From Hermodice carunculata (taxonomy: Eukaryota; Annelida; Polychaeta; Eunicida; Amphinomidae), in assembly GCA_964020975.1 (NCBI GenBank), contig OZ026612.1, positions 50,166,943 to 50,230,942 on the forward strand: a stretch of DNA of 64,000 bases, written 5' to 3'. The notes beneath the pieces were generated by a model. The model saw only the letters and a list, made by a program, of their open reading frames with translations. It was not told where the DNA came from and did not search any database. Positions 25,201-37,300 of the stretch are shown one piece after another; positions within the stretch are counted from its first letter, which is position 1; each line of letters starts with the position of its first letter. The translations under genes and the position numbers were made by a program.

Positions 25201-26787
25201 CCAGAGCCTGTGTTATATACACACAGGTGATACAAACCCACTTATCAGACATCTGATCCATACCTTGTGTACCAGTTTATTTATTCACCTTTCATTGGTA
25301 TTTGTTGTCATACCGGACCCATATGTCACCTGAACTAGAGGGTGAACTCAGAGAGTGCAGGGCTGAGATATGTACCTGCAAATACCTGCCATATGTACAT
25401 ATATCATTGCTCCACTGTGTTGTGTGTACTGTACACACACAGCTGCTGTGGTTGTTGTTGAATCAGTTGTGCAAAGAGCTCTGTACAAGTGCTAATATAT
25501 TGTGCATATTGTATGCTTAAAAGGCTCTGTTAGTGGGTAAAGGTGCCTAAATGGGAGGGTAAAAATCTCTGGAAAACCATTAAATATAATAATTAGTGAT
25601 GGATAAATCTGACTATGAATACATACTGGCAGATTTGCATGGAAATAACAGCAGCTTGTAACGGCCACCTGCATATTCTAAGTCAACAGATTGGACTTGA
25701 AAACCCTCTTCAAAACATTGGTTTTGATAACCATATTCAGAACATTGGTCTTTTTTGTTTCTTCCTCTTCTTATCTCACACTTCAGCGCAGGTACAAAAT
25801 GTGCTAAGTCTGACTGTTATGGCATATGTGGTCAATCTGGAAGAATATTAGAATACCATGGGGTTCACATGATCATACAAACAATGCCAAGCAGGCAAAT
25901 CTCCAGCACGACAGCCTTCCTAATTCCAAAATGTATGAGTATGTTTCTTGCTCCCCTTGTCCCTTGCTCTGTTGTGACTTACAACATTGTTCTGAAAATG
26001 TCATTGGGCTACCTGCAGCAATCATACACCAAACGTCACAGAAAATTAAGATAAAAATGTGTGCACAGAATAAAACATTCAAATTCAGGTCAAAACTCTT
26101 TTTGGTCATGTAACTTTGTGAAAGAAAAAAAAAAGGAGAAAGCAGTCCGCTGACTTTTCACTGGGATGAGGTATACCACTAAGTTTTGACTCATAAAATC
26201 ACTAAATGTATCATAAGATTAGCTACAATGAAAATAGCCAGCAGGAGGCATGGGCCAATGCCAACCAATGCATCTTTTCTTTGGTTACTGACCCCTGCAA
26301 TGGAAGCTTAAATGTACATGGTCGGGTCAGTTTGCACTTTTATCACTATATTTTGGGGGGCGGGGCAGTAGGTTAGGAAATTCTCTCTCTCTTTTTTTTT
26401 TTTGGCCACAAATCTCTAAATTAGCCCCATCCCCAGCCCAAAAGGAATAAAGGATAATTTACTCGAGAAAATAAAGAAAAAGCATTCCAGTGGGCAAAGG
26501 AGTTATTTGAGTGGTAACAGTAAACAAACAATTTTTAAATGTGGCTTAACCTTTTCCAATACACTCTGTTACCCCTTCTTTACCCCTATATGTCAAAAAT
26601 ATGTTATATTGTATTCTTCTATATCTGGACTGTATGCTATTAAACAGATCAGGACATAGCCTTCTGTAATTTGTTGATTAAAATCACTGAGATGAAAAAC
26701 ATGAAGTTTATCTCCTATGATGCTGCTGGCTTCACAAGTTGTAAAGTTTCACAAATTATCACCAATGAATGGCTAGCAATAGTGGAA
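22237..26787. other. long stretch without recognised gene
   Basis: Many short frames but none with a motif, length or splice context that I can support. A-rich patches lie at 23850-23865, 24471-24508 and 24709-24730, and a G-run then T-run at 26353-26402. The interval 23370-23480 (with GTGTTGATTAATTAATTTCAG) looks non-repetitive and might be regulatory; that is a guess. Confidence 0.4.
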
Positions 26788-26923
26788 TTTAGGACCCCAG
26801 ATGGCAGCACTTGATGGAGTCATTTGCATAAACTTGGATATTTGCTTGAGAAAAGCTTCAAAGGGATTTGTTGTTATGCAAATAGGTAAAACTATGCAAA
26901 TGATCACCTTCTGGGGTCCTAAA
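26788..26923. mobile_element. 136 bp MITE carrying three octamer motifs
   Basis: Perfect 14 bp inverted ends: TTTAGGACCCCAGA at 26788-26801 and TCTGGGGTCCTAAA at 26910-26923. Inside, the POU-type octamer occurs three times: ATTTGCAT at 26822-26829, ATGCAAAT at 26876-26883 and ATGCAAAT at 26894-26901. The first lies in reverse orientation to the other two and pairs with them as part of an extended internal stem. Encodes nothing. Confidence 0.8.
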
Positions 26924-27825
26924 AGGGTCTATTTATACCATTGTACACTGCATTTGTGTCTTTTCGTCCAGAATTACTTCCTGGTAGTGATTACCCTATT
27001 CCGTAGTCCGAACTCTCTACACTCCATAAGCCAACATGTCACTGTCTAACTTATACACACATGGAACTTTCTGTGTGAAACCATCAGCTGGACATTAGAA
27101 ACAAGGAGAAAGCTCAGTCTGAGAGCTTTCAGTGATAGGTAGAAAGAACACCAAGAATCTTTACTTGTGTCATACCATTGGTCTTTTATCATTGCTGCAT
27201 TTTTTTCTCTAGCTTTAGGCATTTTCAACTTTTCAACACAACTGACCTACAAGGTAAATTGATGATAAATGTGCTATGGTTAGACATGATACAGAAGCCT
27301 CCATTTCGGAGACTGGCTTTTGGATTAGGTTTGTGAGTATGTGGGGCCTACTTGTTAGCTGTAGCCCTGTTTACGGCAACACAAACTACTAAAAACTCAA
27401 GAGGTTCAGACATTATGCACATAAGTGCTTGAAATTCCCCTTGTTGCTTTTCAATGGAACACAAACATGTGAATTAATTGTTAATCTTAATGTTAAATTA
27501 TTGTCTTTTTGTTCCTTGTTGGGATATTAATCACTCATATGTCAGTGATCAGACTTGTGCACTCAAGTCTGAATGCTCGGAAGTTAGGTTACAAAACCTA
27601 GTGCTCTCTGCCTTGAGTAGTACTGCACAAATTGCAGTTCAAATTACGATATTGGCTTGTGATTATGGTGCGACACAAGGGAGTAGAAAGGAAGCAACAG
27701 ACTAACTAGTAAAATTTGATTTGCTTGTCAGCAAATCAGTCTGTGTGCCTAGAAAACTTTTAAAGATTGCCTATTCAGTATTCATTGAACTCCTGCAACA
27801 AATTTTTTTCATGCGGCTATGTTAA
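26924..27825. other. no gene or repeat recognised
   Basis: Ordinary sequence with short chance frames only. Confidence 0.35.
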
Positions 27826-28640
27826 AAATCTATAATTGAAGTTGGAAAGGCACCTCAATCTATTATAGTTTTGAAGCTATTCAAGATTTAAATTTTGTGT
27901 ATTCACCTAATTTGCATAAATTTAAATGCTACAACTTTGGCTCATGTTTCACTGGATGGGGCTATGTCACAAACCTATCAACTGAAGTTGGAATGGCACC
28001 TCTGTCTGTAATAGTTTTTAAGTTATTCCAGATTTCAATTTTCTGTATTTGCTTAATATGGATAAATTACAATGCTATAACTTTGGTTCATGTTTCATTG
28101 GATGCAGCTATGTCACAAACCCATAAATTAAAGTTGGAATGATGCCTCTAGCTATGATAGTTTGGAAATTAATCCAGAAGTCAATTTTGTGTATTCACCT
28201 AATTTGCATCAATCAAAATGTTACAACTTTGCTTCATTGGATGTGGCTATGCCACAAACCTACCAATTTAAGTGGGAATGGCACCTCTGTATGTAATAGT
28301 TTTGAGGTTATTCCAGATTTAAATTTTGTGCATTCACCTAATTTGCATAAATTAGAATGATACAACTTTGGTTCATGTTTCATTGGACGCAGCTATGTCA
28401 TAAACCTATAAACTGAAGTTGGATTGGCATCTCTATTATTAACAGTTTTGGACATACTCAACTTTTAAATGTCTCAAGTGCTCCCAATTAGCATAATTTA
28501 AAATGCTACAGTTTTTGTTCACTGTCCATTAGATTGGCAGGTGTCACAAACCTGTATGTACTACTTCAAATTTTGTGTCTATCTGTAATAGGTTGAAAGA
28601 TATGGAGCTTTTAAAATTTTAATCGCCCCTAATTTGCATA
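27826..28640 (+). repeat. 146 bp satellite array, five to six units
   Basis: The marker 'gaagttggaatggcacctct' recurs with its cacctc core at about 27851, 27997, 28143, 28282 and 28428, i.e. spacing 146, 146, 139 and 146. Each unit continues 'gttattccagatttaaattt', 'gtattcacctaatttgcata', 'tacaactttggttcatgttt' and 'gctatgtcacaaacctat'. A sixth, more diverged unit runs to 28640. Most units hold ATTTGCAT. Several plus-strand frames repeat the same peptide and are not genes. Confidence 0.88.
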
Positions 28641-28800
28641 ATATTGAACATCACGACTGTTCCAAACAATATGCATGTACAAGGCCTATCACCATGCCAA
28701 GTTTGGTACTTTTGGGGACAATAGTGTCCCAGCAAAATTGACCACAAAATTCACTTGGAAACAAAAAAAATAATAAAGAGTAAAGTATTTGAGGAAAAAC
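28641..28800 (+). mobile_element. distal tail following the 146 bp array
   Basis: After the satellite come 'atgccaagtttggtactttt' and the small hairpin GGGACAATAGTGTCCC at about 28717, then an A-rich end (GAAACAAAAAAAATAATAAAG). The layout, array then hairpin then A-rich end, matches the other hairpin-ended families, so the array and tail may be one element. The 5' boundary is not defined. Confidence 0.45.
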
Positions 28801-28989
28801 AAGTCTGTGTTAACACATATACTTAACAAGTTGTAGGCACTACTTCCCATACAAATTCTGGCTTTTCAATATAATTATGCCAGAAATGCTGCCTTGGCCC
28901 ATAATGTGACCAGACTGTTATCTGCCCACCCACCTCAACACACAAGCAACATTGCTAGAATGGCAATTCTGTACTTTAAAGTTTCATCA

Positions 28990-29530
28990 AAAGTATTTTA
29001 ATACAAACAGGAATATGGCTTTAAAGAGGAACCTGGTCCATCATAAGATGCATCTCTGACTAAAATTCAGTAAAGCAGTGGTCAATATTTTTTGAGATAT
29101 CGCGATAACATTGTCAAGGTTGATGCCACTCACATGGCCTTCAAATAAATACATTAAAGTTTCACAAAAAGTTTGAAAATAATCAGAGGAAGCTGTTTTT
29201 TTTTTAAAATCTGGTCCATCGTAAGATACATCTCTGATAGAAGTTTGGTAAAGCAGCGGTCAATATTTTTAATATATTGTGGTAATTTTGTCAGGGTTGA
29301 CGCCACTCAGACGACCTTCAAACAAATACATTAAAAGTTTCATGAAAAGTTAAAAAATAATCACAGGAGGCTAGTTTTCATTAGGAATCTGGTCCATGAT
29401 AAGGTGCTTCTGTCACAAAAATTTGGTAGAGCTACGGTGAATATTTTTTTACATATCATGGTAGCGACGACAAAACGGATGGACGAAGCAGGGGACGACA
29501 ATACCCTTCAGCACTTTATGTGCCGAGGGT
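28990..29530 (+). repeat. array of about 185 bp units with GACGACAAAACGGATGGACG tail
   Basis: Three units: 'gaacctggtccatcataaga', 'tgcatctctgactaaaattc', 'gtaaagcagtggtcaatatt', 'gataacattgtcaaggttga', 'tgccactcacatggccttca', 'aataaatacattaaa'. Starts lie near 29025, 29205 and 29385. The last unit runs into a GACGACAAAACGGATGGACG tail and then a hairpin: TACCCT (about 29500) and GCAC pair with GTGC and AGGGTA (about 29530). This is the better-preserved relative of the array at 5318-5780. Confidence 0.78.
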
Positions 29531-29775
29531 AAAAAGTAGGTCAGTAACCCATAAATTAAATTGGTTCATCTGTATCAAAAGTAAAGGTCTATCAGACAAA
29601 ATTGGATACAAATCTTTCAAAAAAATCCTCACTACAAGCTGTGCAACGTTAAACACATCCACCCACACTGTCATCTCTGTCTCTATAAATACATAGAGAC
29701 AAATATATGCACATAAAGGACATCTCATAAAAACACTTTTCTGTGAATTTTTACGTGTGTTTGTTATTTTTCAAG

Positions 29776-30045
29776 AGTGTTGTGGCTGCATGGTTTGCAG
29801 GGCTGAAACATGCTCGCCTTTCACCTCTGTGGCCCGGGTTCGATTCATGGCCGGGATTCAAGTGGAAAGAGTTCCTACCATTCTGACTGTGCACGGTGGT
29901 TTTCTCCTAGTCCTCCACTTTCCTCCACCAAAACAAATAGGCAGGAAAGTGTTCGCCAACATGTGTGCCATGGAGAGTGATTAATACAGGCTTGGAATGC
30001 TTTGCAATCCATGTACAAGATATGGGTCTATACTTTTTTTTTTTT
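29776..30045 (+). mobile_element. tRNA-derived SINE
   Basis: A Pol III B-box-like GGTTCGATTC lies at 29837-29846 inside GTGGCCCGGGTTCGATTC, which resembles a glutamate-type tRNA 3' half; CTTTCAC sits where the anticodon loop would be. A conserved-looking second block follows (GCACGGTGGTTTTCTCCTAG, then CTCCACTTTCCTCCACC), similar to a block I recall from SINEs of marine invertebrates. It ends near a T run at about 30032-30043. The tRNA part is too decayed to fold as a working tRNA, so I do not call a tRNA gene. The family name is not certain. Confidence 0.65.
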
Positions 30046-31307
30046 TAATTTTCAAGAGGGAACCTGCTAGTCTCCACATGAATAAAATCACCAGATTTAA
30101 TTTTTCTTTAATGATGATTAGTGTGAAAAGTTTTGCAGTTAAAATTCAATTTGATAATTCTCACCTTCTTAGTTTTTCAAATATAACATTTCTCATGAAA
30201 GACACCACTCATTCACCCGTACAAATAATATTGTGTGTAAATAATGAAATACAAAATGTTCTGATAGCTATCCGCTGAACACCCTTCATTGTCTTTCAGA
30301 CTGATATGGCCCTTTTCCAAAATCTGTGGAACATAGGTTTTGCAATAAGTATCAAAAGCACATTCTTCAATGTTCCTGTGTTGATATTTTTGAGGTAGGC
30401 AGTTACAGGAACGGACATGGAGAGTATAAAACTTGGCTTATGGATTCTGGGTATTGATGGTAAGTAGATGTTACAGGATATTTGACTTTTTGAGATAAAT
30501 AACAAGAACGCTGACCCCTATTTTTTTTTTATATCTGAAACAGATATCTGTGGAAACATTGATTGAAAACAGTCTGTCAAATACAGACTGCCCCAAAAAG
30601 GGACCTTACAACACATGCGCAAGATTGGGCAATATTGATGCTTAAAGTTACAATCACAAGTAACAGCAAAATCAATTCACCTAGAAACAAAAAGTAGCCA
30701 TTTTTTCCCCCTTGTAACTTAAGAATGTGCAAGACTCATTCGCAAAATCTTGTTAAAATTTCAGGTCAGTGTTTGGCAGTAGTACGCCAATTTGTCATTC
30801 TGGTAGGGCTGTGACAAGCTAAAAGGTGGCCACTTAAGGGACTCCTGAGGCCCAGAGAAAAACCCAGATCAATATAACTGTCTGGACATCATAGCAGCCA
30901 CGCTGGCCCGCTCCACAGCCGTTATTTATAACGCACTTCTATGAAATACAATTCTTGAGTTGAATATTGCTCTGTTTGCATTGGTGTCTGAAGCCCGTCC
31001 AAGGCACATCCAACATAAAATCTCCACGTCAAATCAAACTTCTTGCTGGTGTCACAGGGTCTAACCCTCGTAGCAATTTCCTATCTACCTCTGACAATAA
31101 ATATTCATAAAACTTTCCATTTTCATATAGATGAAGTAAAACAGATCCTACAGTCCAGCTAAATAAATATTAGCCCTTCCAGGTCATACAAGGAGATCTA
31201 GAATGATGTTATGTTCCATTCTCTACACGCAAATGTTTGCTGATTCAGCTTGGATTTTCAGCAATAATGAGGTAGGGAGCGAACAGTACTGTCAATTTCA
31301 TGAACAG

Positions 31308-31349
<42 letters not shown>

Positions 31350-32395
31350 TTTTTTTTTTGGGGGGGGTCTGGTAAATTGATAGAGGTATGTCTCTACCTA
31401 TTACAGAGACTTCTGAGCTCTACATAAATTCAGTGCTTGATTAGACTGCAACTTTAACCTGGGATTGCATCTAACGTCCAATGTCATTCCAGATCATCCT
31501 CATGCTCCACAAATCAAGAATGGGTCAAATTTTCTTCACGAAGCTTGATGACATGCAAGACACCTGGTCACAAGAATACTGTTGCCATAGTAACCAAATA
31601 TAGTGCCACACTGTGTAGTGATTTTTCCACTGGACACATGTTGGTATTTCTATGATGATGCTAGCTTTCACGAAGATACAAAGATGAAGTGGCTTTATCT
31701 CAGTCAACAGGTTAAAGGGAGGGGAAGCTAAAATGTAAACACTTTCATCCATTCAAATTTAAGATGGTTCGTTCTCAATTTTTGTGTGTGTGTGTGAAAA
31801 ACTTTGGCCATAAACAGTTTTTTTTTCTTCACAGAACTCTTTCTGCTTGTACCTGGATGGAAGCCACTTTTTTTCTGGTAAAATGCAAGATTCCTCTCCA
31901 AAATGAACACGTTATACATGTACTGTACTTCCAACATTAAGTAAACCCATTTCAAAGGAATCCAGGACACAAACACCTTCCACTATAAAATATGAGTACA
32001 TCTGGGGAATTGCAATTGGTCTTTGTGACCATAAAATGAGCCAACAGCTTAGTCTTTGGACAGTATCTTTCCTGACAGCAAGTTTCCATTTTTTTTTTGT
32101 ATCCAAATATCTTGAACTTCTGTTGTGATTGTTTGATCATAATAGCATGGGACCTTCACTGTGCTGCAATATTTTAGTCTATTCCTTCCAAAGTTTAATG
32201 CTGCAAAGCAGTAAACATCTTTCTGTATGTATGGAACATTTTGAACATTGGCACTTGATGATCAAGGGAACAGCTTCAGGAAATTATGACTGTGTCTCTA
32301 AGCATCTAACCAATGGACACTCAGCATTTTAATTGACACTTTACCAGTTGTACAGACTAGGCTGGGCCAGCTACAATATTGGTTGGAAACAAGTT
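30046..32395. other. no gene recognised; contains an AC microsatellite
   Basis: No supported exon. The interval 30830-31090 is non-repetitive and more GC-rich than its neighbours (for example CACGCTGGCCCGCTCCACAG), and could be a conserved non-coding block; there is no way to test that from one genome. Confidence 0.35.
31310..31366. repeat. (AC)n microsatellite followed by T-run and G-run
   Basis: About 38 bases of AC, then a T run and a G run directly adjoining. The threonine/histidine run in the overlapping open frame is caused by it. Confidence 0.93.
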
Positions 32396-32692
32396 TTAAC
32401 CCTTTCTTGGTTATAATATATGAGAGTGAGTCACTCGCTGTCCTCGGCATGGGCTGGGCACCAAGGAAAGCTACTGACTTGGGGTGTGGCATCATGACAG
32501 GTATTGACCTGGGGTGTGGCATCATGACACATATTGACCTGGGGTGTGCCATCATGAAAGCTATTGACCTGGGGTGTGCCATCATGCCAGGTATTATCTA
32601 TAATTCTCAGCAGAACTGTTTTGTATTAAACATCAAAGCAGATGACAATTTACATGTCTGCTTTTGGGTGATATGAGCAGGAAATGGTTCTC
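32396..32692 (-). mobile_element. TTAA MITE, type 3, expanded by a minisatellite
   Basis: The left end is TTAACCCTTTCTTGG. The hairpin word CACCAAGGAAAGCTACTGAC and the downstream 'tctataattctcagcagaac' match the interior of the copy at 49864-50090. The right end is a decayed GCAGGAAATGGTTC. The insertion of four 30 bp units right after the hairpin makes this copy about 60 bp longer than its relatives. Confidence 0.65.
32471..32590 (+). repeat. 30 bp minisatellite, four units
   Basis: Four consecutive 30 bp units at 32471, 32501, 32531 and 32561, each carrying TATTGACCTGGGGTGT and a CATCATG word. They differ by a few bases. Because 30 is divisible by three, open frames on both strands show a repeated peptide; this is incidental. 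Confidence 0.93.
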
Positions 32693-33124
32693 AGAAGGAA
32701 CTGCTAGAGCACAGTACAGGAACTCCTTGACAGTACAACTCAGAAGTGTGGACTACCTTTTTATACAGGGACACCTGCAGGACAGTAAAACCCAGACAGG
32801 GAAGAACTTAATCCAACACATATTTCCACAAAACACAACAGACAACCTGAAATACCACCGAGTCTGGTAACTATACCAGACTGCACTTGACAGCCCTTGT
32901 CATTTTTAACACTTTGTTTGCAAATGCAGTGGTGAGCAAATGTGATGAGTAAAGTGTATTATAGATGACTGAATAAACCAACATTCTCGGTGTCAATTTC
33001 TATCATGATGTTACCCCGTAACTAAGGACCAACCAATGGGAACGCAGTATTGCCAGGCCGTAATACCAATACAATGACCTCCCAGGCCCAAAGTGTGATT
33101 TTTTTTTTCAGCATTTTAGGCGGT

Positions 33125-33294
33125 TCATTATGATAGAAAAGTGATTAAAACTTTTAACTCAGGGTTTGTGCCTGTACCCTGACCCAGCCGCCAGCACAAC
33201 ACCCTTGCCGGCTCAGCTGTTGTGCTAGCAACCGGGTCAGAGTACAGGCACAAACCCTGAGTTAAAAGTTTTAATCACTTTTCTATCATAATGA
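33125..33294. repeat. 170 bp foldback with a 53 bp perfect stem
   Basis: The left arm (33125-33177) begins TCATTATGATAGAAAAGTGA and ends GGTTTGTGCCTGTAC. The right arm (33242-33294) is its exact reverse complement. Inner stems add CTGACCC (33179-33185) with GGGTCAG (33234-33240) and AGCACAACA (33193-33201) with TGTTGTGCT (33218-33226). A shortened repeat of the right arm (GGTACAGGCACAAACCC and GTATTAATCACTT) follows at 33298-33338. It may be a foldback transposon or a hairpin-RNA locus. Confidence 0.9.
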
Positions 33295-33338
33295 AAGGTA
33301 CAGGCACAAACCCCTCATTGGCGGTATTAATCACTTAA

Positions 33339-34114
33339 ATCAGAACTCCTGTGTGGACTTCTCCTTATTCCATCATCAATATGAATGAACAACACTCATT
33401 TCCTTTGGATCCTTTTCTGATCTTGAACAATGCTAAATTACAGCCTTCACATCAGGTGCATCAATTTAAAATCTTTTTATAATCACAATGTGATAGAATA
33501 CATCTGTATGTTACAACATAGTTGGTGACCTAAATATAAAACAAAGTAGAAACTTCATGTCCTGCTGGTGTTTGTTTTCTCACCGACAAATGATTTGAGC
33601 TGCGGAGGTTAACTACTCCATCTTGTCTGAACTCGTTGTATAGTATCTTGGACTACTCAGCTTTCTACCTGCTGACCTTTCCATCACAATATGCCATATG
33701 CAAAACAACTACATGTATTCATTTGTCATCAGATTCACAATGACGGCTGGAAACATGCCAATGGTGATGACACCAGGTATTCAATGTACACAAAGAAGGA
33801 TGCTGGACTGAAAATGATAGTCTCCGTGACAAAGTATAATTTCCGTCAGTAGAGTGTTCTCATGGCAGTTTTGAAGCATAATGAATATTTTCAGAACCCT
33901 TGCTAATTCACTCTACTGGTGAAGCAAATATGGATATATCACATGACTTTAAATCACCTAGTAAGGTTTTTTAAATTGGCACAGATGCTCACAACAAATA
34001 TAATTTTGCTATGAGAAACCACAGTGAACTTGGATATGTAACAGCCCCTCTCCCTCGTTGCTATGTACAATTTTGTATTTTACTGTGTAAATGCTGCTTC
34101 TGCTATTAAATGTT
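33339..34114. other. no gene or repeat recognised
   Basis: Ordinary sequence between the foldback and the next MITE; no supported feature. Confidence 0.35.
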
Positions 34115-34362
34115 TTACCTCTTTCAGTGCCAATCACGTCTAAAGTCGATCTACTTAAGTCAGAAAAGTCTGAATTATCATTAGGATCCCAAATTCGTAT
34201 TCCTCTTAAAAAGACCATTCATTCAAGTACCAGTATGCCTATAGTTCCAGAGAGAATACCTCAGGTCAAAAGCTTTTCTTGGTGCACGTTGGGCGCATTG
34301 CGCCCAACGTGCGCCGCGAAAAGCTGTTGCCTTTGTCCAAAATTTAGCACTGAAAGGGTTAA
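34115..34362. mobile_element. TTAA MITE with GC-rich hairpin
   Basis: Inverted ends CCTCTTTCAGTGCC (left, TTAA decayed to TTAC) and TTAGCACTGAAAGGGTTAA (right). The central stem has GCACGTTGGGCGCA (34284-34297) paired with TGCGCCCAACGTGC (34299-34312), extended outward by AAGCTTTTC and GAAAAGCT. The phrase 'cattcaagtaccagtatgcc' is shared in form with the 8431-8683 copy ('cattcaagcaccaacatgcc'), linking it to type 2. Confidence 0.8.
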
Positions 34363-37300
34363 GTTTGCTAAGATTATGTAGAAGTGGATGAAATCTTGGT
34401 CTGTAAGAGCTGGCTGTATGGTAAATTACTAACATGAAAAAATGAATGACCGGAAAAACACCAACGCTGTGTGGAGACTATAATAGATACCCTGGTAGAC
34501 AAACAAAAAGTGCCGCGAAGGAAAGTACTGTTACACCATTTTGAGAATGAAACCTTCACCTTGAATTACTGGACTGTTACAGAACAAAACCACTTCAATT
34601 TTAGAATGACTGACAGTTTACTGCTGCTACAGTGAAAGTTTGCCATTTGATGCAGCACGGTTTACTCTGACACAGCAGCATTTCACTCAGTTTCTGACAA
34701 ATGTAGACCCTCACCACATTTTACCCTATCCCTTGTGCCCATCTAAAGAGGTACCATATGACAGCTGGTCTTTCATAGCAAGTGAATTAACAATTTGAGA
34801 GTTGAAAGTGGTCTTCAAAAGTAATCCTGTCTTTCACACCTGGTGGCATTTATAGCAGGTTACAACATACTTCAAAATGAGACATTTCCCACTTCAAATA
34901 CTCAATCAGAACCTGTCTGTATTAAAATTGCCTGCTTAAAAATGAATAAATAATAAATGTTCTAATAATTTTCAAACATTTAAAACTTTTATATTCTGCA
35001 CAGAACCAGCAAAGGAGGGGGGAATCCATTGACAGAAATAGGTTATACATTTTCCAACTTATTGCTGTACCTTCAATGAAAAAACTATGTCATACCAGAA
35101 AATAAATTATGCCTCCACCCAGCCACCTCAAGTGTTTCCATCTAAAGGCTTGAAGCAGTGCTCTTCAGTCTATATTCCATACTTCATAATTTTTCATGTT
35201 TATCTAATCCTACAGACTACAGCCCATCTCCCCACAAATGTCATCAGCAGTCTGAAGAAATGAAGTCTATTTACTATATCCGACCTTGTCATATTTCATA
35301 TATATACATGCGCTGGATCTCCAACATGTCAAAATAATTTTATGCAGTCCTCATCTCCAATCCCAATTTTGTGTGAAACTCGTCTCTTCTCATCTGCCAA
35401 TAAATACATGTCAACCCAGTTTTCTCATTACTCCTCTTGATAAAAATCTCACTATAAATACCTTCCTTCATAATAAGAATTCCAATATAATTTGGAAATA
35501 ATTGCATTTTTATCAACATGGAATGTGCTTAAATAAATACAATGGGCCGCCAGTGACTCACGCTGAACAAAGTGTGGGCTTATAAAGGCATTACAGCATC
35601 AAGTAGGTAATTAAGAGGGGGAACATCAAAGACTCTGCGATGACAATCTCCATCCACAATAAAAACAACAGCCAAATTAGCACTTAATGACCTGAAAAGA
35701 TAGGCAGCTATTACATCAACTGAATTAGCCATACTCAGAATAACATTGTTTTTTGTCAGGTGAGATGCTGATGGTCCACAGTAATTAAAAGAAAAAAATT
35801 AACAATTTTGATTTTTTCATTTTTCTTGGTGCCAGAAAATAATGAAATCTGAAATGAGAAAGCCTTTGACAATATTTGTTAAAACTACAGAATATTAATA
35901 CAATAACAAAGGAGTCTCAATGCATGAAATGAAAGAATTTCTCTATCAATGACATAAAACGTATTCATGTTATTTAAAAGGTAATATGCAATGTTGCGAA
36001 ACATACCACTTTTTTTAAATTAAAATTTATGTATTTGATCTATCTGTCAGGGTCCCACATAAAACTAAAAATATAAAAAAATGACAAATTCTGCATACAT
36101 TTTCAATACTACAGATCCAAAATAGCAATATGGATGCCTGGATATCAGTGCATATAGATGTGTAAATTTAACACAATGGACCACAGTGGACAATTTTTGG
36201 ATAATAATTTTACAGTCTTGAACTAAGGTACTTTCTCCCCAAAACCCACCTCCTTTGGTTGTAAGGTTCCTTGCTAGGATACCATGGATTTTTTGCTTCA
36301 AAATGTCAGCAAATCTAAATTGGTGACAAATAAAATATATATGGCAACCCCTCCCAATTCATGATTTTATTTTTGATGTTTACAACAAATTACAACAATT
36401 TTCCTTGGCACGCTTCAGACAGCTGGCATAAAAATGTACGTTCTTGTTTTCTTTTCTCCAAAATGTTGTGACATGACAGCCTTGACAACACCTTCTTCAA
36501 TAAAAAGTGGTACCAAACTTGAAGTTGGCCATTACTAAACTTTATTTGTAGTGTGTGTGCACAGGATTAAGAGAGATTAAAGTAAAAACACTACAGCAGA
36601 GGACAATTAACATCTGACACTTCTGGGCATGATGATCTGGAAAGGATTAGCAGTAACTGGATAAACTGATCATTGTTCAAAATTTTGCATCAGTATCAAC
36701 TTTTAATAATTTTTTACACAGATTGAATAAAGGAAAATGGGGAACAAACAGAGCCAAAATGAAACCTGTCACTTTGGCTGCCTTTTCTGCAGCCTTTGCA
36801 TTAAAAACATCTATTTGGAATGAACTGTTTATAGACCATCATGCTGCAAGTGATCAAGGTACAATGAATTTGATGATGATGGGAAAAGCAATGTAAGTTT
36901 GTTTTTTTTCTTTACTTTTCTCTTATTATTCATATATTGAAATGTTAAACCATTCAACCCTTTATTGAAAGATATGCACTCTGCTAAGAAGATGTTTTAG
37001 AAAATGTATAAATGATGATCTATATATGACAAATTGTCAAGTTATTATCAAAACATGGGTGTATGGGTGATACTGTCATGGGCTACTGTCGACCACCCAA
37101 GGCAATTGTGCTATAGCACAGGGTCAAGGGTCATTATTTCCTGACTGCATCTGCACCATCTAATGAGATTTATGCATGTAAGAACAACTTATTTCCCCAA
37201 GTCATCTTCGAAACTGTCGTCCAAGACTCACTTGTGAGCAAAAAGGTGCTGACCTTTGCATCTGATCCATTTGGGATTGGCAATAGTTGATAAAATATTG

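Noticed and set aside
27897-28360. Pair of related small proteins
   Set aside because: The repeated peptides are frames through the 146 bp satellite.
29776-29860. Functional tRNA-Glu gene
   Set aside because: B-box and T-arm text is present, but the acceptor and anticodon stems do not pair and SINE sequence follows.
32383-32676. Repeat-containing protein (DLGCGIM units)
   Set aside because: The peptide repeat comes from a 30 bp minisatellite inside a MITE; both strands stay open for the same reason.
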